Source: CAZQBY01 sp964592405 [NCBI: uncultured archaeon]
Lineage (GTDB): Archaea; Altiarchaeota; Altiarchaeia; JAFGQM01
NCBI GenBank assembly: GCA_964592405.1
Contig: CAZQBY010000006.1
Location: 19,968 to 83,967, forward strand
Direction of reading: 5' to 3'
DNA: 64,000 nt
Position numbers and translations under genes: made by a program. Below are positions 19,078 through 27,731 of the stretch, piece by piece (positions within the stretch are counted from its first letter, which is position 1; each line of letters begins with the position of its first letter). The notes under the pieces were generated by a model. That model had not been told where the DNA came from and did not search any database. It worked only from the letters and a program-made list of their open reading frames with translations.

Positions 19078-20355
19078 TCAGACCCCGACTCCAAATCCCT
19101 CTTCCGTCCTATCTGAAATTTCGCCCACATAGTCCTTGGCCATCTCCTCAGCCGGATTGAGGCCGTGCCCAAGCACCCACCCCAGCTTGACATAGGCGAC
19201 CTCCGGCAGCATGTCCTCGGCGTATATCACACCAAGGGCCTTCATCCTGCGCGCGGGCTCATAGACGTAGGGATTGAGCCTCCCGTAAATGGTCTGCGGG
19301 GCGAAGACTACGGCGATGCCGCTCTCAATGGCGCGTTGGATGGAATTAGCCCATGCCATCGGAACATGGCCAAGGCCTGTTGCCTCGATGACAATTCCCC
19401 TGAACTTTTTGTCCACGTAGTAGTCGATTACCCCCGGATCTCCACCCGGATAGGCCTTGACCAGCGCTACCCTGTCCTCGAACTTGGTGTCTGCCACGGT
19501 CTTGCCCTCATTGGTCTTGCGATAATCGCTGAGCTTCTCGATTTTCCCATCGGGCGTGACCCTCATCAGCGGCTTGGCGTTTATCGACTGGAAGGCGTCC
19601 CTCCTTGATGTGTGCATCTTCCTGACTTTGACGCCCCTGTGAGCAACACAGGCCACATCGCTGAGATTTTCATGCATGCAGACGGCCACCTCTCCAAGAT
19701 CAGATTTTGCCGCTAGATGTGCTGCACAGATTAGATTCATGTTTGAGTCGCTGGAACCGCGGTCTGAACTCCTCTGCGCACCGGTGAGGATCACTGGTCC
19801 GGACAGGTCTTTCAGCATGAATGATAATGCAGCTGAGGAGTAGTGCATAGTGTCGGTCCCGTGCATCAGTACGACCCCGCGTGTGCCGGAGTTCAGTGAC
19901 TTCGCCACCTCTTTGGCCATCTTCGCCCAGTGCGATGAGTCCATGTTCTCGGAGGCAATGTTGAACAACAGCCGTGCGCTGTTTATGTTGGCTATGTCCT
20001 TCAGCTCGGGCACAGTGAAGAATATCTCCTCCGGTGTCATGGCCCATTTGACGCCCCCGGTTTTGTAATCCACACGGGATGCAATCGTCCCGCCACACCC
20101 AAGAAAATCTATGCTGGGCAACTTGGGATTATTTTTCACTTTCCGAACCGGAATTCTATCAAGTTTGGCACTTCTTCTGAGATTTTTGACAGACCGGATT
20201 TTGTCCAGCCTGATGCCAATATTGTATCCACTGTCCAGCTTGAGGACAATATGATCCTCCTCTGCCAGCTCAGGCCGTGGCATGAGGACGCCGGAGTAGA
20301 CCCTGTCCGCGGTCCTGACCTCCACATAGTCGCCGGGCTTTGCCCTTATCTCCAT
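19078..20355 (-). CDS. gatD: Glu-tRNA(Gln) amidotransferase subunit D
   Basis: GatD is the asparaginase-like subunit that releases ammonia from an amide donor so that GatE can convert Glu-tRNA(Gln) to Gln-tRNA(Gln) in archaea. The 425-residue length is typical. Residues 1-60 form the small beta-barrel N-terminal domain. The asparaginase catalytic motifs follow: GGTIAS at 88-93 (nucleophile Thr) and HGTDTM at 165-170. The ENMDSSHW segment at about 136-143 separates it from plain L-asparaginases. gatE is not in the window. The tRNA-Gln substrate gene lies 3.3 kb away. It is divergent from the MBF1 gene across 37 bp. Confidence 0.95.
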   Translation of the reverse strand: MEIRAKPGDYVEVRTADRVYSGVLMPRPELAEEDHIVLKLDSGYNIGIRLDKIRSVKNLRRSAKLDRIPVRKVKNNPKLPSIDFLGCGGTIASRVDYKTGGVKWAMTPEEIFFTVPELKDIANINSARLLFNIASENMDSSHWAKMAKEVAKSLNSGTRGVVLMHGTDTMHYSSAALSFMLKDLSGPVILTGAQRSSDRGSSDSNMNLICAAHLAAKSDLGEVAVCMHENLSDVACVAHRGVKVRKMHTSRRDAFQSINAKPLMRVTPDGKIEKLSDYRKTNEGKTVADTKFEDRVALVKAYPGGDPGVIDYYVDKKFRGIVIEATGLGHVPMAWANSIQRAIESGIAVVFAPQTIYGRLNPYVYEPARRMKALGVIYAEDMLPEVAYVKLGWVLGHGLNPAEEMAKDYVGEISDRTEEGFGVGV

Positions 20356-20392
20356 ACAGGGTTTTTAACATCTGAGAACATAAAAAAACCCG

Positions 20393-20878
20393 ATGAGACA
20401 ATACTGTGAACTATGCGGCAGTCCAAATGCGCGCTTTAGGGCCATGGTTGCAGGTAGCAAGGCCGTGGTCTGCGAGCGTTGTGCTGCAATGGGCGAGATC
20501 CTGGAGGAGCTACACGAACCACCAAAGCACTCTGAAATAAAGAGGATTGAGCAACAGAAAAGTGCCACAATAGAGAAAGCCAACAAGGCCGAAGAAGTGG
20601 TTGGGGATATAGGCGTGCTCGTCCGGCGCAAGAGGGAGGAGTTTGGCTGGAAGCAGGAGGAACTGGCCAAAAAAATCAGCGAACATGAGTCAATGATAAA
20701 GCGCATAGAACACGGTTATATCCCAAGCCTGAACATAGCCCACAAGCTGGAGAAGGTTTTGCACATAAGGCTGACGGAATATGTCACTCCGGGTAATCAG
20801 GAGTATGTTCCAAGCAGCAGGGGAGTAGCACCGACTCTGGGGGATGTTATAATCATAAAGAGAGAGAAGAAGCACTAG
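20393..20878 (+). CDS. mbf1: Archaeal multiprotein bridging factor MBF1-like regulator
   Basis: The protein has 161 residues. A zinc ribbon at the N-terminus uses Cys5, Cys8, Cys27 and Cys30. A charged linker follows, then a Cro/C1-type helix-turn-helix at about residues 75-130 (LVRRKREEFGWKQEELAKKI). The C-terminal tail is basic. This order is that of archaeal MBF1, a transcription-associated factor that has also been linked to ribosomes. It shares a short divergent promoter region with gatD (TTTTTAACA near 20364) and overlaps the convergent TraB gene by four bases. Confidence 0.9.
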   Translation: MRQYCELCGSPNARFRAMVAGSKAVVCERCAAMGEILEELHEPPKHSEIKRIEQQKSATIEKANKAEEVVGDIGVLVRRKREEFGWKQEELAKKISEHESMIKRIEHGYIPSLNIAHKLEKVLHIRLTEYVTPGNQEYVPSSRGVAPTLGDVIIIKREKKH

Positions 20879-21993
20879 AGCAGGCTGAGCAGATAGGGCA
20901 GTGCAACAAAAGTTCCTATTATGCTTCCAATATTTATAAGTGCTACAACCAGAAGTATCCTTGTGAACTTGTTCCTCCAGAAATCGCGCAGCCCCTGCAA
21001 ATCACGAAGCTGGTTAAAATCCCGCACGGTAGGCTTCCTTATCTTGGCCTCTACCATTCCCCCAACCCATCCTGCCCCTATTGTCGGTATGAGGGAAGTT
21101 ATGGGCGAGGATATTGCACCTGCGGCTATTGAGAGCGGATGAGCCAGCGCGATGATGCCTCCAGCTGCTGTAAAGATAATATTTATGATGCTCCATAAAA
21201 TCCAGTATTCAGGCAGTTTCTGGGGATTGCTCAGGCCAATCCATATGAACATAGCTATTATAAGTCCGGTTATGCCGTAGAAGAGCCACCGCCACCTGAG
21301 GCGCGATTTTGGTATCTCCTCCAATCTGGAAAAGTCCGTTTTCCGGCTGGCCTTGAGATGTCTCTCTATCCCCTTCTTATGCCCCTTGCCAACAACTGCT
21401 ACCGCCGGCCCATCCAGTTCCTTCAGTCTGCCGGCTATATATTCGTCTCGTTCGTCTATCAGAACCTTTTTTGCAGATGGGGCTATCCTGGCAAGCTCCT
21501 TCATCATCTCGGAGAGAACATCCTCCCTTTTCAGCTCCTCAATGGCCGCTTCAGTTATCTCATCCATGCCAAAGACCGAGAAAAGAAATTCCTTGGCAAT
21601 CCTGAGCTTCTCTCTGAATCCTGCCTTCCTCCACGCCCTCTTCAGGGTTATTGTTATTGGGCGGTCCACCAGGACCACCTTTGCTCCCACTTTTTTGGCT
21701 GCCCTGATTCCTGCCAGCATCTCATCCCCCGGCCTGATGCCCGTTTTCCTGCCTAACCTCCTCTCAAAGGCAGACAGGAGCGAATACCCCAGCAGAAAAT
21801 ATGCTTTGTTACCCCTTATCAGTTCAGTTATGGGGGTATCCTCCCACCGCTTCTTCTTGGTGAGGGCTTCAAGACGGGGTTCACAGAGCTCAAGGGCAAC
21901 ATATTTGGGTTTTTCCCTGAGTATGGTCTCCCTTACCTCCCTGACGCTCTCCCCGGATACATGGGCGGTTCCCACGAGCGTGATTTTTGGCAT
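20875..21993 (-). CDS. TraB-family membrane protein
   Basis: The protein has 372 residues. The N-terminal two thirds match the TraB/PrgY fold: the opening ITLVGTAHVSGESVREV, the ELCEPRLEAL segment and a late VAVVGKGHKKGIERHL. The conserved His of GTAH and of GKGH and the Glu between them are the presumed active-site residues. The C-terminal third holds four or five hydrophobic helices. Bacterial PrgY and TraB block peptide pheromone signalling and the fold is thought to be a metalloprotease; the archaeal role is unknown. It faces a site-2 protease across 35 bp, which fits a membrane proteolysis theme. Confidence 0.88.
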   Translation of the reverse strand: MPKITLVGTAHVSGESVREVRETILREKPKYVALELCEPRLEALTKKKRWEDTPITELIRGNKAYFLLGYSLLSAFERRLGRKTGIRPGDEMLAGIRAAKKVGAKVVLVDRPITITLKRAWRKAGFREKLRIAKEFLFSVFGMDEITEAAIEELKREDVLSEMMKELARIAPSAKKVLIDERDEYIAGRLKELDGPAVAVVGKGHKKGIERHLKASRKTDFSRLEEIPKSRLRWRWLFYGITGLIIAMFIWIGLSNPQKLPEYWILWSIINIIFTAAGGIIALAHPLSIAAGAISSPITSLIPTIGAGWVGGMVEAKIRKPTVRDFNQLRDLQGLRDFWRNKFTRILLVVALINIGSIIGTFVALPYLLSLL

Positions 21994-22028
21994 TGCGTTA
22001 TTTTAGGATGACTGCATAAAATACCATC

Positions 22029-23582
22029 ATGGTTTTTGACTGGCTGTTCCAGAACTGGCCATGGGCACTGTTCTTCATAATTTTCGGTGCCGGCCTGGTT
22101 CTCATGCGCAGACTGCCCAATACGCAGATAATTGGCAATATCTTGTTCAAAATAAACTCCACAAGGGGCATCAGCTTCATGGACCGTGCAGGCAGGAGAT
22201 ATTCACGGTTCTGGATATTCGTGGGCAACATGGCGCTGGTGCTCCTGTTCGGCGGTTTGGGGACGGCTTATATCACCAGCAACCATGACAGAAAAGGCCG
22301 TGCCATCATTCTGGCCCTGCTTGTCTTTTTTACACTGTTTGTTTATCTTGGGCCAAATATAATCACCCTCTTTCCATTTGCAGCATTTCTCTCACCAAAT
22401 CTGCTAGCACTATTGGTTGCTGTTGTATTTTCTGTAGCCGCCTATGGGCTTTCCATCCATACTAGCAGGAAGGCTGCAACTGTCGGCGCATTCATAGTTG
22501 CAATTTTGTTCTTTGGTGCGCCATATTTCCTCACCTATGCCCAGTTCGGTGGTCCCTATTGGCTGCTGATAGGCACAGCAGTCGGCATATTGGGTCTCCC
22601 TGCAATCCTCATAGTAAACCTCCTGGTACAGGCCGGCAGCATTGCCGCCGGAGAGTCAACAACCCCCGGCATCAATATCGGATATCCTGACATAGAGAAG
22701 GGCCTGCCGGTTCTGAAATATGCTGGCACTAATATCTCCATACCAATATTTCCGGATATACTCCTAAGCATAGTACTCCTCCTTATCTTCCACGAAGGCT
22801 TCCATGGTCTGCTGTCTCGTGCACAGGGCATCAGACTGAAGAATACCGGTCTTCTCTTCGCCAGCATAGTCCCGCTGGGCGCGTTTGTTGAGCCGGATGA
22901 GAAGCAGTTCAGGAAAGAGGAATTGTCCAAGCGCCTCAGGGTTTATGCGGCAGGCTCATTTGCAAATATTTTTGTTGTAGCCTTCATTACGTTCCTGATA
23001 GCTGGAGCCATGGTGGAGTCCGGAACTGTTAGAGCGGACGGTTTTCTAATAGATTATGTGGTTGTCAACTCTTCTGCAGATGGTCTGCTGGAGCCCGGCG
23101 AAACAGTTTACAGCGTTGGCGGAGTTCCAACCCCAACATTCTATGACTTCTCACAGCTTATGCAGAACAAAACGCCGGGTGAGGAACTGCAGATAGTTAC
23201 ACAAAACCGCACGGTAACTGTCACACTTGGTCCGGCGCCTGATGATGAAAGCAGGGGATTTGTCGGTTTGGGGCGCAAGTTTGATCCAATAATCGGCATA
23301 TTTGCCCCACGGCTTGCCACCTCCCATATAGAGCCGTCTTTGGGCGCCTCAATATTCGGCCTGCTGAAGTGGATATTTCTTCTGAATCTGATGATAGGCC
23401 TGATAAATCTGCTTCCGGTGAGGCCTCTGGATGGTGGTTACGTTTATGAGGGCCTTTTTGAGTGGGTTGAGAAGGGCTTGCCATTCGGCAGGAGGATTCA
23501 TCTTGCAAGGATATTTTCCAGAGCCTTTATGCTGTTGATTCTGGGGATATTTCTAATAAACTTCTACCCATATCTGCTTTGA
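22029..23582 (+). CDS. Site-2-protease-type membrane metalloprotease (M50)
   Basis: The protein has 517 residues with many membrane helices. The zinc motif HEGFH is at residues 255-259 in a helix, and the second conserved element, LLPVRPLDGG, is near residue 460; together they define the intramembrane M50 site. A PDZ-like domain lies between them (about residues 330-410: GLLEPGETVYSVGG). Such enzymes cut substrates within the membrane, often to release a regulator. The first 200 residues carry an unusually long set of helices ahead of the catalytic core. The substrate cannot be read from the sequence. Confidence 0.9.
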   Translation: MVFDWLFQNWPWALFFIIFGAGLVLMRRLPNTQIIGNILFKINSTRGISFMDRAGRRYSRFWIFVGNMALVLLFGGLGTAYITSNHDRKGRAIILALLVFFTLFVYLGPNIITLFPFAAFLSPNLLALLVAVVFSVAAYGLSIHTSRKAATVGAFIVAILFFGAPYFLTYAQFGGPYWLLIGTAVGILGLPAILIVNLLVQAGSIAAGESTTPGINIGYPDIEKGLPVLKYAGTNISIPIFPDILLSIVLLLIFHEGFHGLLSRAQGIRLKNTGLLFASIVPLGAFVEPDEKQFRKEELSKRLRVYAAGSFANIFVVAFITFLIAGAMVESGTVRADGFLIDYVVVNSSADGLLEPGETVYSVGGVPTPTFYDFSQLMQNKTPGEELQIVTQNRTVTVTLGPAPDDESRGFVGLGRKFDPIIGIFAPRLATSHIEPSLGASIFGLLKWIFLLNLMIGLINLLPVRPLDGGYVYEGLFEWVEKGLPFGRRIHLARIFSRAFMLLILGIFLINFYPYLL

Positions 23583-23662
23583 ACATCCCTGCCATGAGTA
23601 ACTTCCGACTGCTTTTATTTTTTTACTTTTAATTCTGTTTTTTCTAAATATCCGCTCTTTTA

Positions 23663-23735
23663 AGCCCCGTAGTGTAGTGGTCAATCATCTACGGCTTTGG
23701 ACCGTAGGACCCAGGTTCGAATCCTGGCGGGGCTA
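23663..23735 (+). tRNA. tRNA-Gln (anticodon UUG)
   Basis: The acceptor AGCCCCG (23663-23669) pairs with CGGGGCT (23728-23734), with A as discriminator. The anticodon stem TACGG/CCGTA encloses the loop CTTTGGA, which gives TTG at 34-36. The T arm is CCAGG-TTCGAAT-CCTGG. The D stem is weak (GTGT against TCAT). CCA is not encoded and I see no intron. This tRNA would be charged through Glu-tRNA(Gln) and the GatDE route, consistent with gatD nearby. Confidence 0.93.
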
Positions 23736-23802
23736 TCGCCCCTTCGCGGCTGCTCCGCAGCCACGTAGTCGAAAGTGCTTCGCACTTTCTCCTGGCGGGG
23801 CT
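23722..23802 (+). repeat. Duplicated tRNA-Gln 3' end flanking a hairpin-rich 55-nt segment
   Basis: TCCTGGCGGGGCT occurs at 23722-23734, as the end of the tRNA, and again exactly at 23790-23802. The 55 nt between contain compact hairpins: GGCTGC-TCC-GCAGCC, GAAAGTGC-TTC-GCACTTTC, and GGGGC-TATC-GCCCC using the tRNA end. A copied tRNA 3' end is what integration at a tRNA leaves, but no integrase or cargo is present. The arrangement resembles the acceptor-stem hairpins ahead of tRNA-Ser at the other end of the window. Confidence 0.8.
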
Positions 23803-23808
23803 TCCCTA

Positions 23809-23904
23809 ATGGACTTCATAGCTTCCAAATTCCTGATGCAGACGCTAGTCTACATAGCCATCTTGGCCATACTCTTGGCTATCCTGTCTCAGATAGCCTT
23901 TTAG
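23809..23904 (+). CDS. Possible 31-residue single-helix membrane protein
   Basis: From ATG 23809 a 31-codon frame encodes MDFIASKF followed by a hydrophobic helix (LVYIAILAILLAILSQIAF) that fills the rest of the protein. It lies just past the duplicated tRNA end and 32 nt before the MetE-like pair. The composition is typical of a real one-helix protein, but there is no strong ribosome-binding site and a frame this short may be chance. The family is not recognised. Confidence 0.4.
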   Translation: MDFIASKFLMQTLVYIAILAILLAILSQIAF

Positions 23905-23936
23905 CCTTTTATTATCACACATTCTAATTTGCATCT

Positions 23937-24872
23937 ATGGTCCTGAGCGCGTCTTTTGGCAGCTATCCGCGGCCGGAAGCCCTGCGGGAATATCAGGTAA
24001 AGACCTACGGCAAGCAGAAGAAGACAGACCATAAGCCCACGGATAAGGATGTCCAAATGCTGATAAGGGCGATGCGACAGGTGGTTGAGGACCAGACAGG
24101 GCTTGATATAATAACTGACGGACAGCTGACTTGGGATGACTTCCTCGCTTCTGTCGCGGCCGGCTTCGGCGGGGTAGAGATGGGCGGCCTGATACGTTTC
24201 TATGACAACAACACATACTACCGCAGACCAATTATCGTGGGCGAGATAACGAATGACCGGCCAACACTCACTAACACCCTTGCACTACTCAAGGATCTGA
24301 ATCCGGGTGCGAAAATAAAGGCCGTTGTGCCCGGACCGTACAGCCTGTATGACCTATCGGAAGACAGATACTACCACGACAAAGCCAAGGCCATAGAGGC
24401 TTTTGCCACAGCCCTGCTGACTGAAGTCAGAGCCTTGGATGCCGATTATATCCAGATAGATGAACCATCCCTCTCTTATAGTCCAGACAGGGAACTGTTT
24501 CCGGTTATCAAGGCCCAGCTGGAGAGGCTAGTCAGAGCAGCCAAGGGCAAGACAATAATTGCCACCTATTTCGGTAACCTGCGAACATGCATAAAAGAGA
24601 TTACGGAGCTCAAAGCAGATTACATAGGAGTAGATTGTATCTCATTCCAAGACAACTATGAAATTCTGGCAGAGAGCGGAATAAAGAATGTCCAGCTTGG
24701 CATTTTGGATGCGCGCAACACAAAGCTGGAGGACCGGACTGAGGTCAGGAACAGGATAGACATGCTTGGCTCGGACAACATCATAATATCCACCAACTGC
24801 GGTTTGGAATTTCTGCCGCGGGAGTATGCCCTAAGAAAGGTGGATCTGCTTTCAAGGCTTGCCAATGAATGA
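23937..24872 (+). CDS. MetE-like TIM-barrel protein lacking part of the zinc site
   Basis: The protein has 311 residues and is homologous to the methionine synthase II barrel (opening SASFGSYPRP; YIQIDEPSLSYSP in mid-protein; STNCGLEFLP near the end). In catalytic members zinc is held by His-x-Cys, Glu and a late Cys. Here the late Cys (TNCG) is present, but the His-x-Cys strand reads TIIATYFG, so two ligands are missing. It overlaps the next gene by ATGA. In full-length MetE an inactive N-terminal barrel is fused to the catalytic barrel; this pair may be the split counterpart. It may also act as a partner subunit for an unusual methyl donor. It is unlikely to bind zinc or catalyse methyl transfer alone. 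Confidence 0.8.
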   Translation: MVLSASFGSYPRPEALREYQVKTYGKQKKTDHKPTDKDVQMLIRAMRQVVEDQTGLDIITDGQLTWDDFLASVAAGFGGVEMGGLIRFYDNNTYYRRPIIVGEITNDRPTLTNTLALLKDLNPGAKIKAVVPGPYSLYDLSEDRYYHDKAKAIEAFATALLTEVRALDADYIQIDEPSLSYSPDRELFPVIKAQLERLVRAAKGKTIIATYFGNLRTCIKEITELKADYIGVDCISFQDNYEILAESGIKNVQLGILDARNTKLEDRTEVRNRIDMLGSDNIIISTNCGLEFLPREYALRKVDLLSRLANE

Positions 24873-25870
24873 GCTATGAAATCACAATGAAAAAAATCCT
24901 AAAGACTACAGTGGTGGGGAGCCATCCCCGTAATCCAAGGGTTGTGGAGATTGCAGAGAAGCTCAGAGATGGCAGGGCAACGCAGGAGGAGTATGACCGG
25001 GCTGTCAGAGAGGCTACCAAGATTTGTATTGATGACCAGATAAAAGCCGGCATAGACATCATAGCAGACGGCGAGCAGGGCAGAGAGGACATGTCCGTCT
25101 TCTTTGCGGAGCGTCTTGGCGGATTTACCGAGGGGGATTGGGTCAGGGTGTGGGGTAATAACTACTTCCGCAAACCTATTGTAACCGGTCGGATAGAATT
25201 CCGGGCGCCCATGACTCTGGATGACTGGAAATTTGCAAATGAATACGCCAATGGCCGCGCGCAGGTCAAACAGATGTTTACAGGTCCGTATACCATGGCA
25301 GACTGGGCATTTTATGAATTTCACGCCAGCAGATGGGATTTGACGCTGGATCTTGCAGAAGCCCTCGCAAAAGAGGCAAAGGCACTTGACAGGGCGGGCT
25401 GCCCTTACATCCAGATAGATGAACCGGCCTTGTGTACGCATCCATCAAAGGAGGAGATGGAACTTCAGGCCCAAGCGCTGGAGATAATAACCAAGGGACT
25501 GAAGGCCTATACCGCCATGCATGTCTGTTATGGTGATTTCAGCCTCCTCTTTCCGGAGGCCCTGGACTTCAAGGTCGATCTGATAGATCTGGAATTTGCC
25601 AACAACAATTTCAGGACCCTGGACATCCTCCGCCAGTATGATTTCACTAAGGATCTGGGCTTTGGAGTTGTTGATGTCCACAAAAGGGAGGTAGAGTCCG
25701 TTGAGGAGATCAAGGCCAACATACGGAAGGCTCTGGAATTTCTTAGACCAGAGCAGGTTTATCCGGACCCAGACTGTGGTCTCAAACTCCTACCGGACGA
25801 GAGAACTGCATATCTGAAGCTAAAGGCAATTGGAGATGCTGTAAAGGAGCTGAGAGAGGAACTGACCTAA
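24869..25870 (+). CDS. metE: Folate-independent-type methionine synthase, MetE catalytic barrel
   Basis: The protein has 333 residues, about the size of one MetE barrel and not the roughly 750-residue bacterial enzyme. The opening VVGSHPRN binds homocysteine in the family. The zinc ligands are present: HVC in YTAMHVCYG, an acidic residue in the following LIDLEFANN strand, and the late Cys in DPDCGLKLLP. Stand-alone core MetE proteins in archaea transfer a methyl group to homocysteine from donors other than methyl-tetrahydrofolate, such as corrinoid proteins; the donor here is unknown. The start at 24869 is coupled to the upstream paralogue (ATGA); a second Met at 24887 is possible. Confidence 0.85.
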   Translation: MSYEITMKKILKTTVVGSHPRNPRVVEIAEKLRDGRATQEEYDRAVREATKICIDDQIKAGIDIIADGEQGREDMSVFFAERLGGFTEGDWVRVWGNNYFRKPIVTGRIEFRAPMTLDDWKFANEYANGRAQVKQMFTGPYTMADWAFYEFHASRWDLTLDLAEALAKEAKALDRAGCPYIQIDEPALCTHPSKEEMELQAQALEIITKGLKAYTAMHVCYGDFSLLFPEALDFKVDLIDLEFANNNFRTLDILRQYDFTKDLGFGVVDVHKREVESVEEIKANIRKALEFLRPEQVYPDPDCGLKLLPDERTAYLKLKAIGDAVKELREELT

Positions 25871-25885
25871 GGATCTTGGCGACTC

Positions 25886-26950
25886 CTAGTCTCTTTTTCT
25901 GTGGAAATGAGGCATCATGCCATATTTCTTCATTAATTCCCCCGGTGTAACACCCATCTTCCTGCACCATTTCATCATCCCGTTATATGTATCAAGCTCC
26001 TCTTGGGCCGCCCAGACCTTGTTCTCCAGTTCTTCCCTTCTGGCATTCAGTATTTTCAGTCTTGGTTGCTGTTGTTCAAATGGAAGCCTCCGCATGCCCT
26101 CTGCTTCCCTGTCATAATCTCTCTTGAATTTCTCAAGTTCTTCCCTTGCGGCCCTTACCCTCGCTTCTATTTCCTCTCTGGCCCCTTCTCTGACGAAATG
26201 CGGTCGTGTTCTTATCAGCCCAGCAATCTCAACCTCTTTCTCCAGATTTTTTGGCACCATTCTTATGGCAGTCGGATTACTGGCAGCCGCCTCCAATTCA
26301 TCTGCTATTCTCTTCATGAACCTGTTGGACATAAAACCGGCCTTCCTGCTTTCTTCAATCGGATAAGCAGATCCAATCTTCAGTGCACAATCCAGAGCGA
26401 GGTCGAAGAGCTCGGGATTCTCTCCATGTTCCCTCAACTCCTCCAGCAGGTCCATAATTCTCCCCTCGTCTCTGTTTAGTCGGCGCTTCTTTCTGATCCC
26501 CGGTAGCTCAAGGGTGGCTACAATCCTCTCTCTCCCGGAGCTCTTATGTGGGACCAGGGAGATTGGAGTGATGGCGCACGTATGAGATTCTGAGTGGGCA
26601 GTCATTGGATACTCATGAAGCTGTCTTTTTTCCGCAGGAAAGAACACCTCAGGATGACTGTTATGCCAGTCTATTACATGCTCATCTGCCCTTCCCAGTC
26701 TGTGCAGTTCCTCCAGCCTTTTTCTTCTGCCATTGAGGACTCTTTCAAGGGCATCCCTTGTCAGCCTTCTCTTTTTTATCAAATGCTGGTAATGGAGGTC
26801 TTCAGGCATCTGCACAATCCTTACCTGATGCCCCCTCCTTCTGAGTATTTCTGCTACCCGTTCGGCGGCCGCTTTGGCGGGTTCCTCCTCACGGTCAAAA
26901 CCCGTATGGAAGACAAATTTTAGCGGTTTTTTTCTTGAACCTCTTGGCAT
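25886..26950 (-). CDS. Unrecognised protein with possible zinc-carboxypeptidase-like N-terminus and coiled-coil C-terminus
   Basis: The protein has 354 residues. The N-terminal half has an alpha/beta pattern with HTGFDREEE near residue 15, VIDWHNSHPE near 93 and VATLELPG near 145. This spacing of a first His/Glu, a D-x-H and a late Glu is reminiscent of M14/succinylglutamate-desuccinylase-type zinc enzymes, but the first motif is not canonical and I hold this loosely. The C-terminal half is rich in Glu, Arg and Lys heptads (EEIEARVRAAREELEKF) and predicts a coiled coil. A basic Arg/Lys tail ends it. It lies 26 nt downstream of thyX on the same strand, so the two probably form one operon. Confidence 0.6.
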   Translation of the reverse strand: MPRGSRKKPLKFVFHTGFDREEEPAKAAAERVAEILRRRGHQVRIVQMPEDLHYQHLIKKRRLTRDALERVLNGRRKRLEELHRLGRADEHVIDWHNSHPEVFFPAEKRQLHEYPMTAHSESHTCAITPISLVPHKSSGRERIVATLELPGIRKKRRLNRDEGRIMDLLEELREHGENPELFDLALDCALKIGSAYPIEESRKAGFMSNRFMKRIADELEAAASNPTAIRMVPKNLEKEVEIAGLIRTRPHFVREGAREEIEARVRAAREELEKFKRDYDREAEGMRRLPFEQQQPRLKILNARREELENKVWAAQEELDTYNGMMKWCRKMGVTPGELMKKYGMMPHFHRKRD

Positions 26951-26976
26951 CTTTTCTTATTGGCGGGCAGCATCAG

Positions 26977-27678
26977 TCAGAGCTCCCTGAATTTCTTTCG
27001 CACCTCCTTGATTTTGCCGCAGGTCAGCTTTCCCTCGGGGCAGGGACCTGTCACGCAGCCCGGGCCGCCGTCGCTGAAGAGAACCGGCGCCACCTTCTTG
27101 AGCTGCCTGAGCATCTCGGTGGCCACCTCCCTCAGCTCCCACTGGGTTCTCTCACAGGTGCGCAGACGGATAAAGTGCATCAGCTCACGCGCATTCATGG
27201 TAACGACAATATTGGTAGTCGCGGCATTCGGCAGGACAAAGCGCGCATCCTCGGGAGGAATGCCCTTCTTGAGAAGGCGCTGATAGGCATTTGCTGACGA
27301 TGCCATGGCCTCAGTAAATATCTCCTTTGCTTCCCTGTCACTCTCTATTGTTGGGGGTGTAACATATCTTATCTCATTTTCATTGAATCTGACATACCTT
27401 TGGCTCTGCTGGGTATAGGATGCCAACCGGTGCCTCACCAGCTGGTGGGTGAGCGCGCGCGAGACTCCGGAGATGCTGAAAGTGAAGCTTGCATGTTCAG
27501 TAACGGACATGTGGCCGAAGCCCATTACCATCTTCAGAAAATCCAAGGCCTCCTGCCTGCTGAGCTCCTCGAAAAGCTCCCTAGTAGTTTTCTTCTTCCA
27601 GCTTGTGAATGCGGCCGCGGCGCAGACCATATCCGGGTCCGGCGTGTGAGCCAGGAGTTTGACTTCCATCTTTCCCAC
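26977..27678 (-). CDS. thyX: Flavin-dependent thymidylate synthase
   Basis: ThyX makes dTMP from dUMP using FAD, NADPH and methylene-tetrahydrofolate. The 233-residue protein carries the signature RHRLASYTQQSQRY at about 82-95 (RHR-x7-S motif). The conserved His/Glu pair of MSVTEHASF is at 57-65. A C-terminal extension contains CVTGPCPEGKLTC, which could bind metal or form a disulfide and is not needed by the core. The second Met (MEVKLL) is an equally good start. The gene is divergent from tyrA. Confidence 0.95.
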   Translation of the reverse strand: MGKMEVKLLAHTPDPDMVCAAAAFTSWKKKTTRELFEELSRQEALDFLKMVMGFGHMSVTEHASFTFSISGVSRALTHQLVRHRLASYTQQSQRYVRFNENEIRYVTPPTIESDREAKEIFTEAMASSANAYQRLLKKGIPPEDARFVLPNAATTNIVVTMNARELMHFIRLRTCERTQWELREVATEMLRQLKKVAPVLFSDGGPGCVTGPCPEGKLTCGKIKEVRKKFREL

Positions 27679-27731
27679 CGGGTTATTTTACCCCAGAACA
27701 GATAAAAGCCGTTTTTGTTTTCCTAAGGGAA

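Noticed and set aside
23722-23802. attL/attR of an integrated element at tRNA-Gln
   Set aside because: Only 55 nt of hairpins lie between the copies, with no integrase or cargo, so a conventional integrated element is not supported.
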